Shown piece after piece: positions 15,462-26,487 of a DNA stretch of 46,434 nucleotides. The stretch is taken from positions 1-46,434 of the forward strand of contig NZ_BJCF01000038.1 in NCBI RefSeq assembly GCF_005402965.1. The letters run 5' to 3'. The notes beneath the pieces were generated by a model. It did no database searches, was not told the origin of the DNA, and saw only the letters and a list, made by a program, of their open reading frames with translations. How positions within the stretch are numbered: position 1 is the stretch's first letter; each line of letters opens with the position of its first letter. The DNA comes from Dolichospermum planctonicum. GTDB taxonomy: Bacteria; Cyanobacteriota; Cyanobacteriia; Cyanobacteriales; Nostocaceae. The translations under genes and the position numbers were made by a program.

Positions 15462-16179
15462 TATTGCTTTTGATATTGCTTTTGATTGAGATGTGACGCA
15501 AAAGCAAGATTTATAACTCAAACAAATTCCCTCATCGTACTGAGTCAAGTATATAACTAAAATTACAGTTAAGTCACTTATTGTAATTTCAGGAACGTAC
15601 CGGATATTTTAGTGTGATCTAGACAAATGGGGTTGGTGTTAGCGTCGAAGTCCTTAAATTGCGTAAATTAGTTTTATCTATGTTACCTAAAACTTACGTA
15701 TTTATGGAAAAAAAAGAGAATTTTTTCATAAAAGAAATCTATCTGCGGAAATATTGCCAAAATTTGTGGTATATAGGTTAAAAGCATGATGACAACTCTG
15801 TTTTTCACAAAAACCCAACTACCCAAAAATCATCAATTAACTGACCATAAATCTATATGGTTTTTGGTTTGATGATTACTAATATCTACCCTGTAAGAAA
15901 TAGAGGTAATTTTATTGATGATCAACTTTATATTTCTCAAGATATATGAATGGCTAATTCAGTTATGAAAAAATTGGAAGCCTCTGATTAATACTGATTA
16001 CCAAAGAAATATTTTTGACAAAATCAGAAGATTAATCATCAACCACAAGAAATTCCGTCCTACCCTGCTTCTACTCTTGCTAAAATAACGAATCTCAGCC
16101 AATATAATTTAACAATTTATCAAAAAAGAGTATTTAGAAATAACCACAAATTTGGTATTATCAATTGCAATATTAACCT
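15462..16179. other. 718-base spacer, no gene seen
   Basis: No coding frame or tRNA-like fold is recognised on either strand. A direct repeat of TTGATATTGCTTT-like sequence occurs just after the ftsY stop. The length leaves room for a regulatory region or small RNA, but I see no supporting structure. Confidence 0.4.
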
Positions 16180-17571
16180 GTGTCACAATTTCCACCTCAT
16201 CCTACTGATAGTAATAACAGTGCCACAACAGATGTCACTCCTGTGGTGGCACTTAAGGAACTCGTGGCCAGGCTACATCGAGAACAAAATAAAATTCAAG
16301 ACTTGTTGGGTTCTTTAGGATTTGCTCTCAGAAGCTTCCATAATTTAAATCAGTTTTTAGAATTGATTCCTCTTATGGCCACAAAAGTGACAGATGGAGA
16401 AGGTAGCGCACTTTTTCTTTATAAACCCAATGGACAAATTAGATTAGAACAATTACATTGGCAAGACAGTCAACAAAGAAAAAATATTAGAAAAGCCCTA
16501 GAAACTGCTAGTAGTCAAATTACCCTTTTAAATCATTCCGTTCCTCCAACTATATCTACAGGTATTTTAGATGAACAAATGCACCGTTATCTGGGTGCTG
16601 ATGTCCAAATCTTTGGTACAGCCATTTTAGTTAAAAATACAGAACGAGGTTGGCTTTATGTTCTCAGTCGTGATCCTGAATATAGTTGGACAGAAACTAG
16701 ACAGAAATTAGTCCGGTTAGTAGCCGACCAAACAGCAGTTGCCATTGACAATGATGAACTAGCTGTAGAATTAAGAAAAAAAGAACGTTTAGATCAAGAA
16801 TTAGAAATTGGTGCGGAAATTCAACGCCGACTTTTACCGCGTCAATGTCCCAATATTCCTGGTTTGTCTATAGCAGCACGTTGTAAACCAGCTAATCGCG
16901 TCGGTGGTGATTATTATGATTTTATTCCTACTAAACCCAACCCACAACAACCTACAGCTACGCCACGCATGATATCAGAAAATGCTAGTTGGGGTTTGGT
17001 AATTGGGGACGTTATGGGTAAGGGTGTCCCCGCAGGTTTAATTATGACCATGTTGCGGGGAATGTTAAGGGGTGAAGTATTACACGGTAACACTCCAGCC
17101 GGAATTTTGCAAAATTTGAATCGTGTTATGTATGCGGATTTAGAAAATTCCCACCGCTTTGTAACTATGTTTTATTCAGAATATGACCCGCAAACGCGGA
17201 TTTTATCTTATAGTAATGCAGCCCACAATCCGCCTTTGTGGTGGCACGCAGCGACAAAGACCGTCACCCGTTTGGATACCTTGGGAATGTTAATTGGTTT
17301 AGACGCTAATAGTGAATATGAAGACGCTCAAGCCCAGTTAGAAGTTGGGGATACAGTTATTTATTATACTGATGGTTTGACTGATGCGGCGGCGGCTGGA
17401 GGCGATCGCTTTGATGAAGATAATTTTATTACATCCTTTAGAACAGCTTGTAAGTATTGTAATAGTCCTCAAGAAATTGTTGAATATCTATTTGATCAAG
17501 TTGAGAAATTTATCGGCACTGATAGACAAAATACAGATGATATGACATTGGTTGTTTTGCAAATTGTGTAA
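16180..17571 (+). CDS. GAF-domain PP2C-type (SpoIIE/RsbU) protein phosphatase
   Basis: This is a 463-residue cytosolic regulator. Residues about 45-195 form a GAF-like sensor (LNQFLELIPLMATKVTDGEGSALFLY to VADQTAVAIDNDELA). A linker helix with ERLDQELEIGAEIQRRLLPR leads to the PP2C_SIG domain: VGGDYYDFI (first metal Asp), WGLVIGDVMGKGVPAGLIMTM (second Asp), YSNAAHNPPL, VIYYTDGLTDA and NTDDMTLVVLQI. These are the metal-binding motifs of RsbU/SpoIIE Ser/Thr phosphatases, which usually act on anti-sigma-antagonist proteins. The start is GTG. No anti-sigma partner is nearby. Confidence 0.92.
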   Translation: MSQFPPHPTDSNNSATTDVTPVVALKELVARLHREQNKIQDLLGSLGFALRSFHNLNQFLELIPLMATKVTDGEGSALFLYKPNGQIRLEQLHWQDSQQRKNIRKALETASSQITLLNHSVPPTISTGILDEQMHRYLGADVQIFGTAILVKNTERGWLYVLSRDPEYSWTETRQKLVRLVADQTAVAIDNDELAVELRKKERLDQELEIGAEIQRRLLPRQCPNIPGLSIAARCKPANRVGGDYYDFIPTKPNPQQPTATPRMISENASWGLVIGDVMGKGVPAGLIMTMLRGMLRGEVLHGNTPAGILQNLNRVMYADLENSHRFVTMFYSEYDPQTRILSYSNAAHNPPLWWHAATKTVTRLDTLGMLIGLDANSEYEDAQAQLEVGDTVIYYTDGLTDAAAAGGDRFDEDNFITSFRTACKYCNSPQEIVEYLFDQVEKFIGTDRQNTDDMTLVVLQIV

Positions 17572-17593
17572 TCACTCAAATTTATGTTTATGC

Positions 17594-18958
17594 TTAACCA
17601 CTAGTTAATTGTTTAATATCAGCGTGAAAATTAGCATTTTGTAATGCTTGCAATGCTGTTCCCGAATCTTGTACCCAAAACTGTCTACCAAACCGGACAA
17701 TTTCTCGATGATTTCCTGCTTGAACAATGCCAATTACTGGTACTTTTGATTTATTATCCTTATCTCCAGCTTGGGCCTTAAGAATTGTATTTAGACGATG
17801 TTGTTCTTCAATAGTCCCCGCTTGTTGTGGACTAAGTTCCAATAAAATCATTTTTACCATTTCTACAGTTTCTGCATCTTCCAGAATAAATTGACTTTGT
17901 TCGTCACGACGATCTACCTTACCCCAAATAATTAATCTAGCATCAACTGCCAGTATAGAACTAATGCGTTCATAAGTTTTAGGAAAAACAATAGCTTCCG
18001 TAGCAGCAGATAAATCTTCAACTTGCAAAATTGCCATTGGTTCACCCTTTTTTGTCATTACTTTTTTAACATTATTCAACATTACTACCGCACAAAGGAT
18101 AGAATCATCCTTTTGTTCACCCAGTTGTGCTAAATTAATTGGTGCAAGGACTGACGATGATTGTCTGATAGATTTGAGAGGATGGTCTGATAAATAAAAT
18201 CCTAATAATTCCTTTTCCATTCGTAATTTTTCTTGAGGTGGTAAATCATTAACAGGAGGAGCTTTCGGAGCAGATTCAAAAGTGTTTTTTTGAACTAGAT
18301 TATTATTACCTGCAAATCCACTTCCTAATAAATCAAAAATGCTTCCCTGTCCACTAGCCTTATCTTTAGCACGGGATTGGGCCCACTCATAAACTAATTC
18401 CGAATCATGGATTAATTGGTTGCGGTTAGGTTCAATTTTATCAAAAGCGCCGCAGTTAATTAGTGATTCTAAAGTACGTCGGTTCATAGCTCGTAAATCA
18501 ACACGGTCGCAAAAATCCGCGAGAGATTTAAATGGGACTAATTTTCCTGATTGTTCTCTTGCTTCTAAAATTGAGGCGATCGCATTTTGTCCCACATTTC
18601 GTACAGCCGAAAATCCAAATAAAATTTTGTCATCTATGGGAGTAAAATCTAAACCAGAGCGATTAACATCAGGTGGATCAATAACAATACCCATATTAGA
18701 GCAATTATCAAGATACTTCCGTACCTTGTCAGTATCACCACTATTAGCAGTTAACAGCGCGGCCATATATTCCAATGGATAATTTGCTTTTAAATATGAT
18801 GTTTGATAAGTGACGTAAGCGTAAGCAGTGGAGTGAGATTTATTGAAACAATTAGCAGCGACAAAACCATTTTTGATCACAAAATTATGGTCATTTTCTA
18901 CACCAATATCATAAACATTGGCTTGACCGACATATTTCCGGGAAATTATTTTAATCAT
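17594..18958 (-). CDS. dnaE: DNA polymerase III alpha subunit, C-terminal half, with split-intein Int-C
   Basis: This is the C-terminal product of the split cyanobacterial dnaE. Residues 1-36 are the C-intein: the opening MIKIISRKYVG, then NVYDIGVENDHNFVIKNGF and AAN, with the terminal Asn36. Cys37-Phe38-Asn39 (CFN) begin the C-extein, exactly the +1 Cys and the conserved flank. The remaining 418 residues are the polymerase C-terminal part (KSHSTAYAYVTYQTSYLKANYP, MNRRTLESLINCGAFD, and an OB-fold segment near LAVDARLIIWGKVDRRDEQ). Trans-splicing with the N-terminal half, encoded elsewhere, rebuilds the replicative polymerase. It lies downstream of the 54-residue protein and AIPR genes. Confidence 0.97.
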   Translation of the reverse strand: MIKIISRKYVGQANVYDIGVENDHNFVIKNGFVAANCFNKSHSTAYAYVTYQTSYLKANYPLEYMAALLTANSGDTDKVRKYLDNCSNMGIVIDPPDVNRSGLDFTPIDDKILFGFSAVRNVGQNAIASILEAREQSGKLVPFKSLADFCDRVDLRAMNRRTLESLINCGAFDKIEPNRNQLIHDSELVYEWAQSRAKDKASGQGSIFDLLGSGFAGNNNLVQKNTFESAPKAPPVNDLPPQEKLRMEKELLGFYLSDHPLKSIRQSSSVLAPINLAQLGEQKDDSILCAVVMLNNVKKVMTKKGEPMAILQVEDLSAATEAIVFPKTYERISSILAVDARLIIWGKVDRRDEQSQFILEDAETVEMVKMILLELSPQQAGTIEEQHRLNTILKAQAGDKDNKSKVPVIGIVQAGNHREIVRFGRQFWVQDSGTALQALQNANFHADIKQLTSG

Positions 18959-18993
18959 GTTACTTAGTTTTTCTAAATTTGTTTATTTACACC

Positions 18994-19158
18994 TTAATAG
19001 TCATTATCAGCCACACAAATGCCTTTACATTTAATACCATTTGTAGCAGTGCGTTGACAATGGGAACATAAAACTTTTTCGGTTTCTGGTTCTTGACTTA
19101 TTTCCACATTAGTGTTTTCTTGTAGATTGTCTTTTTCGGTCTGGAGTTTGTCATTCAT
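18994..19158 (-). CDS. Conserved small four-cysteine protein (54 residues)
   Basis: The frame ATG 19158 to TAA 18994 encodes 54 residues: a charged Gln/Glu-rich N-terminal half (MNDKLQTEKDNLQ...), then CSHCQRTATNGIKCKGIC and VADNDY. The two CxxC-like pairs (CSHC and CKGIC) should bind zinc or form disulfides. I recall similar small proteins ending CxxC...GIKCxGxCVADxxY in other cyanobacteria. It starts 10 bases after the AIPR stop codon and ends 35 bases before dnaE-C, so the three may be co-transcribed. No good ribosome site is seen. Function is unknown. Confidence 0.75.
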   Translation of the reverse strand: MNDKLQTEKDNLQENTNVEISQEPETEKVLCSHCQRTATNGIKCKGICVADNDY

Positions 19159-19168
19159 AGGAATATAT

Positions 19169-20848
19169 TTAATGAATTTCCATCTGCTGAAGTTTCTCTA
19201 TTAAATCACCGCGTCGGAAAGTGGCAGAAAGTTGTTGTAAAGAAATTTCCTGGCTTCCGTAAAGCACCTGAAGTGCCTTTTGAACATCTCGCACTGAATC
19301 ATGGAAATAATTATCCCCATTTTGATTAATCAACTGAGTTACATCTTCAAAATTACGGTGGTCAATTTCCTTCATTTGTAGATTCATTTTTTTGAGAAGT
19401 CTTCGCCCCATTTGCATAGCAATAAAGCACGAAGCATAACGGACACAAGCAGGATCATTTGGGTTTGGTTGTTTGCGTTGCTTTTCAGCAATTCTATACA
19501 ACTGTACAGCGATTACGACTTGTGCGCCATTCAACTGCTCAGTAAAAATTACATTATACAGTTTACCAAAATGCTCACGAGTGAAAAACTTAGCTTGATG
19601 AGGCTTTTGTCGCCAAACCGCTAGTATCGCCTCAGCCGCTACACCCGAAGTAATATCTGTGGATTTAGTGGCTGTATCAGAGCGTTTGCGGCGGTAGTTA
19701 AATCCCAATTGTTGGATATCCATTTCCAGCCGTTGCTGTCGCTCATCATTGGCTCGCAGGTCATACAGATCCACCGGGTTTTGACTATTGGTAGCATAAG
19801 TAATTTTTTGGACTAAATCATCATTATCAGTAGGTAATTGATAAAGCCGAACTAAAACATAAGCTTCAGTATTTTGTCGGCAGAAATTTGGCTGCTGAAG
19901 AGTTTTAAAAATGGTCATACAGGTTTGACCACCATTAATAATTTGTAGGTTCTCAACTCGTACCTGATAATCACCATTTTGCAGCGCGTTATAGGAAAAA
20001 CTGTCGCAAGTTAAAGTAATGCCATTATTATAAAAATAGAAATTGTTTTTTTCATCGCTGTTTAAAGTGTCCCGAATACCCTCATTGACCCGGTTGCCTT
20101 GCAGCCCTAAATAACGGCGGATATTGCGTTCTAACAAGCGTTCTCCGTGTCGCTCAATCAAAGCCGCAATTTCAGTTATGGAAATTCTGCCCACCAGCAC
20201 CCGACTGAAATTCATATCTTCAACTACAGCTTTGCCACTTAGTTGTAAAGTATCTTTAACTGGTTTGGAAGCTTGCAGAATTTTGATCAGATGTTCATGA
20301 TTGATGTGTTCCCATGTCACCTGATCACCGAATCCAGATCGATCAATTGCTTCTTGAGATGACGCGTTCCATTTTATGCCATTATTACAAGCTAATGCCC
20401 GCACCTGGGGAATATATCCATCCCGAATTAAACTCCGGGCTTCTTCTACTTTCGCAAGTAAGCGTTGATTAATATGCTCTAATTTTGCAGTGGGATCAAA
20501 CAAAAATCGAATCGCATTAATGAGAGCCGTGATGCCATTTTCAGGAAAATTAGTCTTACCTTCTAGATTATTTACATACTTTACCTGAAATAAACTGACT
20601 GTAAACTCACCATCATATTCTTCAGAAATGTGCATAGCATCCACACCAAAATCTCCACCACCTTCGGTCAAACAATCAAAGGTATTAGAGTCTTCTAAAT
20701 CCAGAATTGTTTGCACACAAAAATATACAAATGCTAAGGATTTAAGTTTACCGGCATCATTAATATTTAATTCTTCAGCAGCCCGTTGTCGAATGGCATC
20801 AGTCACTGATTGCAAACGTTGATCAATAATAGAGGCATTAATATTCAT
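19169..20848 (-). CDS. AIPR-family (abortive infection phage resistance) protein
   Basis: This is a 559-residue AIPR-family protein, first named from phage abortive-infection proteins. The N-terminus resembles a PD-(D/E)XK nuclease: GGGDFGVDAMHI with Asp70, then FQVKY with Gln88-x-Lys90. The AIPR core is clear: LERNIRRYLGLQGNRVNEGIR, NNFYFYNNGITLTCDSFSY, VENLQIINGGQTCMTIF and KITYATNSQNPVDLYDLRAND. All likely active residues are present. It is a probable defence or RNA/DNA-cleaving protein, directly downstream of a mazEF pair and upstream of the small cysteine protein. It could equally have a non-defence role. Confidence 0.9.
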   Translation of the reverse strand: MNINASIIDQRLQSVTDAIRQRAAEELNINDAGKLKSLAFVYFCVQTILDLEDSNTFDCLTEGGGDFGVDAMHISEEYDGEFTVSLFQVKYVNNLEGKTNFPENGITALINAIRFLFDPTAKLEHINQRLLAKVEEARSLIRDGYIPQVRALACNNGIKWNASSQEAIDRSGFGDQVTWEHINHEHLIKILQASKPVKDTLQLSGKAVVEDMNFSRVLVGRISITEIAALIERHGERLLERNIRRYLGLQGNRVNEGIRDTLNSDEKNNFYFYNNGITLTCDSFSYNALQNGDYQVRVENLQIINGGQTCMTIFKTLQQPNFCRQNTEAYVLVRLYQLPTDNDDLVQKITYATNSQNPVDLYDLRANDERQQRLEMDIQQLGFNYRRKRSDTATKSTDITSGVAAEAILAVWRQKPHQAKFFTREHFGKLYNVIFTEQLNGAQVVIAVQLYRIAEKQRKQPNPNDPACVRYASCFIAMQMGRRLLKKMNLQMKEIDHRNFEDVTQLINQNGDNYFHDSVRDVQKALQVLYGSQEISLQQLSATFRRGDLIEKLQQMEIH

Positions 20849-20893
20849 GATTTGTAGTTGAGAGAGTGACTTGATAGTTTACTAATAATCTGA

Positions 20894-21232
20894 CTATAAA
20901 GCTAGAACTAAACGAAGACCTTCATTAATAAGCAACATTGCGCTATTATCTACCTGTCCTACCTGCTCTATTAAAAATGACTTATCCACAGTAATTACTT
21001 GGGAAACATTCACAACGGAATCTTGGGATAAACCAGTTTCATCTGTTGTTAGTAAAATATTTCCTGGAGCTTGGGCCAATCGCAGATTAGTTGTGAGAAC
21101 AGCAGCAATCACAGTTCTAATTCGACTCCTATTAAACTCATCTGATTGAATAATCAAAACAGGTCTACGATATCCTGGTTCAGAAGCAACAGGTATGGGC
21201 AGTTCTGCCCACCAAATTTCACCTCGCTGCAT
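20894..21232 (-). CDS. mazF: MazF/PemK-type mRNA interferase toxin
   Basis: This is an endoribonuclease toxin of 112 residues. Family signatures: RGEIWWAELP at the start, GYRRPVLIIQSDEFNRS, TVIAAVLTTNLRLAQAPGNILL, and the conserved SVVNVSQVITVDKSFL. The ATG at 21232 overlaps the antitoxin stop by one base (TGATG), and GAGGA lies about 9 bases upstream inside the antitoxin gene, so translation is probably coupled. The longer TTG start at 21238 is less likely. Cleavage sequence specificity cannot be read from the sequence. Confidence 0.93.
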   Translation of the reverse strand: MQRGEIWWAELPIPVASEPGYRRPVLIIQSDEFNRSRIRTVIAAVLTTNLRLAQAPGNILLTTDETGLSQDSVVNVSQVITVDKSFLIEQVGQVDNSAMLLINEGLRLVLAL

Positions 21233-21468
21233 CACCAATTTTCCTCTGATATTGTATGGGCTTGTAGACTGACAAACAATGGATCAAGACTGCTATCTTC
21301 ATCGGCATATACAGCATCTAACTGTTCAGTAATTTGATCCGGTTTATGCGATCGCAAATACTCTTGAAGTGCTACAGCATAAAGCTGACTACGGGATAAG
21401 CCTTTATGTTTTGCAAATTGTTCAGCAGCTTCAAAAAGAGGGTCAGGAATGGAAATTGCTGTTTTCAT
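21232..21468 (-). CDS. mazE: MazE-like ribbon-helix-helix antitoxin
   Basis: This is a 78-residue antitoxin. The N-terminal half has a ribbon-helix-helix pattern: MKTAISIPDPLFEAAEQFAK, then HKGLSRSQLYAVALQEYL, which would bind the operon promoter as a dimer. The acidic tail (DEDSSLDPLFVSLQAHTISEENW) would thread into the toxin. It is immediately upstream of mazF with a one-base overlap. The promoter region upstream at about 21480-21500 contains several AACTTTAG/TTATACC half sites that could be its operator, but this is not certain. Confidence 0.88.
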   Translation of the reverse strand: MKTAISIPDPLFEAAEQFAKHKGLSRSQLYAVALQEYLRSHKPDQITEQLDAVYADEDSSLDPLFVSLQAHTISEENW

Positions 21469-21682
21469 AACTTGGTATAACTTTAGTTATACCTTAATGT
21501 TAGCAACTTTTTGTAATTATGGCAATAATCGCTTTAGGACTATAACTAAACTCTCAAAACTCTCTTTGCGTCTCTGCACCTCTGGGTGAGGGGCAAAAAA
21601 TCTACTGTAGAGACGCAAATTCCCCAATCCCCAGCCCTGGAAATGCTAAAATCAATGACTTGATTCCTTAAAGATAACAATT

Positions 21683-23143
21683 ATGGCATCCATCCGCGAA
21701 TTGCACGAACAGATAATCACTAAAGAACGTTCTGCTGTTGAAATTACCCAAGAAGCATTAAATCGGATTCAAGAGTTAGAACCAAAACTGCACAGTTTCC
21801 TCACTGTCACGACAGAACAAGCCTTAAAACAAGCTCGTGCTGTGGATGCAGTAGTCGCTGCGGGAGAAGAAATTGGACTGTTAGCGGGGATTCCCATCGG
21901 CATTAAAGATAACTTATGTACAAAAGGGATTGTCACCACCTGCGCTTCGCGGATTTTAGAAAATTTTGTCCCCCCTTACGAATCTACCGTCACCCAAAAA
22001 CTAGCTGACGCTGGGGGTGTCATGGTAGGTAAAACTAATTTAGATGAGTTCGCTATGGGGAGTTCTACAGAAAACTCCGCTTATCAAGTTACCGCTAATC
22101 CTTGGGATTTATCCCGTGTTCCCGGTGGTTCTTCCGGTGGTTCAGCCGCAGCAGTAGCAGCAGATGAATGTGTGGTTTCTCTGGGTTCTGATACCGGAGG
22201 TTCAATTCGTCAACCTGCGTCTTTCTGCGGTGTCGTAGGGATGAAACCGACCTATGGCTTAGTTTCCCGTTATGGTTTGGTGGCCTATGCTTCTTCTCTC
22301 GACCAAATTGGACCATTTGGACGCAGTGTAGAAGATGCAGCTATATTATTGAGTGCGATCGCAGGTTATGATCCCCAAGATTCTACTAGTCTCAAAGTCC
22401 CAATTCCTAACTATGCAGCTAGTTTAAAACCGGATCTCAAAGTTGGCAAAAAATTGAGAATTGGTGTAATTACAGAAACCTTTGGTGCAGGTTTAGATCC
22501 TCAAGTAGAAGCTGCTGTCACTAAAGCTATTGAACAACTACAAGAATTAGGTGCAGAAATTCATCCTATTTCCTGTCCCAGTTTTCGCTATGGTTTACCA
22601 ACCTACTACATTATCGCCCCCTCGGAAGCCTCAGCTAATTTAGCCCGTTACGATGGCGTTAAATATGGTTTACGTTCTCCTGATGCGGACAATCTTTTAT
22701 CAATGTATACCCGGACTCGTTCTCAAGGCTTTGGAGCGGAAGTCAAACGCCGGATTATGATTGGCACTTATGCCCTTTCCGCTGGTTATTATGATGCCTA
22801 TTATTTGAAAGCGCAAAAAGTCCGCACTTTAATTAAACAAGACTTTGAAAAAGCTTTTGAAATAGTAGATGTTTTAATTTCTCCCACTGCACCCACTACC
22901 GCATTTACAGCCGGAGAAAAAACTACCGATCCTTTGAGTATGTATTTGAATGATTTAATGACTATTCCCGCTAATTTAGCTGGTTTACCAGGGATTAGTT
23001 TACCTTGTGGTTTTGATAGTCAAGGTTTACCAATTGGGCTACAAATAGTTGGCAAAGCTTTGGGAGAGGAGCAACTTTTCCAAGTAGCTTATGCTTATGA
23101 ACAATCAACTAATTGGCATTTACAAAAACCAAAAATTGTTTAA
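21683..23143 (+). CDS. gatA: Asp/Glu-tRNA amidotransferase subunit A
   Basis: GatA is the glutaminase and amidase subunit of GatCAB, which converts Glu-tRNA(Gln), and in some bacteria Asp-tRNA(Asn), to the amidated form. Cyanobacteria lack glutaminyl-tRNA synthetase, so it is essential. At 486 residues it is normal length. The Ser-cisSer-Lys triad is visible: Lys75 (GIKDNL), Ser150 within [16 protein letters not shown], and Ser174 in [12 protein letters not shown]. The end [22 protein letters not shown] is typical. gatB and gatC are not in this window. It is divergent from mazEF. Confidence 0.97.
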   Translation: MASIRELHEQIITKERSAVEITQEALNRIQELEPKLHSFLTVTTEQALKQARAVDAVVAAGEEIGLLAGIPIGIKDNLCTKGIVTTCASRILENFVPPYESTVTQKLADAGGVMVGKTNLDEFAMGSSTENSAYQVTANPWDLSRVPGGSSGGSAAAVAADECVVSLGSDTGGSIRQPASFCGVVGMKPTYGLVSRYGLVAYASSLDQIGPFGRSVEDAAILLSAIAGYDPQDSTSLKVPIPNYAASLKPDLKVGKKLRIGVITETFGAGLDPQVEAAVTKAIEQLQELGAEIHPISCPSFRYGLPTYYIIAPSEASANLARYDGVKYGLRSPDADNLLSMYTRTRSQGFGAEVKRRIMIGTYALSAGYYDAYYLKAQKVRTLIKQDFEKAFEIVDVLISPTAPTTAFTAGEKTTDPLSMYLNDLMTIPANLAGLPGISLPCGFDSQGLPIGLQIVGKALGEEQLFQVAYAYEQSTNWHLQKPKIV

Positions 23144-23151
23144 TTTGTCAG

Positions 23152-23220
23152 TTACCAATTACCCATTACTCATTACCAATTACCAATTACCCATTACCCA
23201 TTACCAATTACTCATTACCA
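23152..23220. repeat. Heptamer array (TTACCAA/TTACCCA/TTACTCA)
   Basis: About ten 7-base units follow the gatA stop codon, mixing three variants that differ at positions 5 and 6. This is the same class of STRR array as at 9112, 11976 and 6856 but a different family. Confidence 0.93.
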
Positions 23221-23272
23221 TAGAAATTTCAAAAGTATGAGATCATCAAGATCATATACACTGTTTTTTTAA

Positions 23273-24298
<1,026 letters not shown>

Positions 24299-24302
24299 TT
24301 AC

Positions 24303-24352
24303 TAATTGATAGTTGATAATTGATAATTTACAGTTGTCAATTGTCAATTATT
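24303..24352. repeat. Short heptamer repeats (TTGATAA/TTGTCAA)
   Basis: Between por and cysA lie two or three copies of TTGATAA followed by two of TTGTCAA. The following spacer (24367-24428) contains three imperfect copies of GGCTTTACATTAC. The two genes converge here and no strong terminator is evident. Confidence 0.7.
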
Positions 24353-24434
24353 TATGATCCATTACTGATCGTTGGCTTTACATTACTATTTGCTTGCCTT
24401 ACATTACTAATCTTTGGCTTTACATTCTCTCTTT

Positions 24435-25451
24435 TTATATTGAATAATAAAGGGGAAAAGATTTAGCCTCTTTAGGCTTGACATAAACTTTTTCTTGTGG
24501 TTCTAACTTTAATTCATCAAACCGTTCCCGTGTTAAATGGGCTGTCATCATTTGTCCATCATCTAAGGTTAATTCTACTTGAATTTCCCAACCTAAATGA
24601 ATGATTCTGCTAACTATAGCTGGTACTGTGGTCCCATTAGCAACTGTTTCAATGATGATATCTTGAGGACGCAAAAATGTTTCTGGATGTGTTGACTCAA
24701 ATCCACTACTTTGGAAGATTTTAGCAGAACTAGGTAATATATTCACAGGACCGATAAAACTCATGACAAATGCGGAAGCAGGATGATCATAAATTTGTGC
24801 TGGTGTTCCTACCTGTTCAACTTTACCTTTATTCATAACTACAAGTTCATCAGCAACTTCCATTGCTTCTTCTTGGTCATGGGTAACAAAAACTGTGGTA
24901 ACATGAACTTCATCATGTAGACGACGCAACCAAGCTCGTAAGTCTTTACGGACTTTAGCATCAAGTGCGCCAAAAGGTTCGTCTAATAATAGTACATTGG
25001 GTTCTACAGCCAATGCTCTAGCTAATGCTACCCGTTGTCTTTGTCCCCCAGACAATTGCGAAGGATAGCGATCGCCTAATCCGCTTAATTGTACTAATTC
25101 CAGTAGCTGTTCTACTTTACCTTGAATTTTCTTTTGCGGAGCTTTGCGAATTTCCAAACCAAAGGCGATGTTTTTACGAACAGTTAAATGTTTAAATAGA
25201 GCATAGTGTTGAAAGACAAAGCCAATATTTCGTTCTTGCACACTTTGATAAGTAGCATCTTTCCCTGTCAGAATAATTTTACCTGTATCTGGCATTTCCA
25301 AACCAGAGATTAACCGCAATAAAGTAGATTTACCAGATCCAGATGGACCTAACAAAGCCACGAGAGAACCACTTTGAATTTCCAGATTTACCTGTGTAAC
25401 GGCCTGGAAACTACCAAATTGTTTAGAGACGTTTTCTACTATTATACCCAC
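24435..25451 (-). CDS. cysA: Sulfate/thiosulfate ABC transporter ATP-binding protein
   Basis: CysA powers sulfate uptake with the membrane proteins CysT and CysW. The 338-residue protein has the Walker [10 protein letters not shown] (about 36-44), the Q-loop in [11 protein letters not shown], signature [16 protein letters not shown], Walker [14 protein letters not shown] and switch [14 protein letters not shown]. The C-terminal part is a TOBE-like regulatory domain ([33 protein letters not shown]). The family assignment to sulfate rather than another oxyanion or molybdate rests on overall resemblance to CysA. No permease or binding-protein gene is adjacent, so it is an orphan here. Confidence 0.9.
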   Translation of the reverse strand: MGIIVENVSKQFGSFQAVTQVNLEIQSGSLVALLGPSGSGKSTLLRLISGLEMPDTGKIILTGKDATYQSVQERNIGFVFQHYALFKHLTVRKNIAFGLEIRKAPQKKIQGKVEQLLELVQLSGLGDRYPSQLSGGQRQRVALARALAVEPNVLLLDEPFGALDAKVRKDLRAWLRRLHDEVHVTTVFVTHDQEEAMEVADELVVMNKGKVEQVGTPAQIYDHPASAFVMSFIGPVNILPSSAKIFQSSGFESTHPETFLRPQDIIIETVANGTTVPAIVSRIIHLGWEIQVELTLDDGQMMTAHLTRERFDELKLEPQEKVYVKPKEAKSFPLYYSI

Positions 25452-25565
25452 TGGTGCTACACCTCTGCAAATAATCTACGGTTTTTAAGTAGGAATACCG
25501 TACTTTACTTATATCATAAATATTTGCCGTGTTGTTATTAAAATTTGTAAATGAAAAGATCTTGA

Positions 25566-26417
<852 letters not shown>

Positions 26418-26438
26418 TTTGATCATACTAAAATACAC

Positions 26439-26471
26439 AGATCTCTGACCCCTTGGAGAAGTTAGGGATCT
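26439..26471. terminator. Hairpin between convergent fabG and WecA-type gene
   Basis: AGATCTCTGAC (26439-26449) can pair fully with GTTAGGGATCT (26461-26471), including two G-U pairs, around an 11-base loop. It sits between two converging genes, where a shared terminator would be expected. A clean T-run is lacking on the plus strand. Confidence 0.5.
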
Positions 26472-26487
26472 ATGCTTATAATCATTT

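Noticed and set aside
11933..16179. tRNA or rRNA genes in the larger spacers
   Set aside because: No cloverleaf-like arms or conserved GTTCGAAT-type loop found in the spacers examined.
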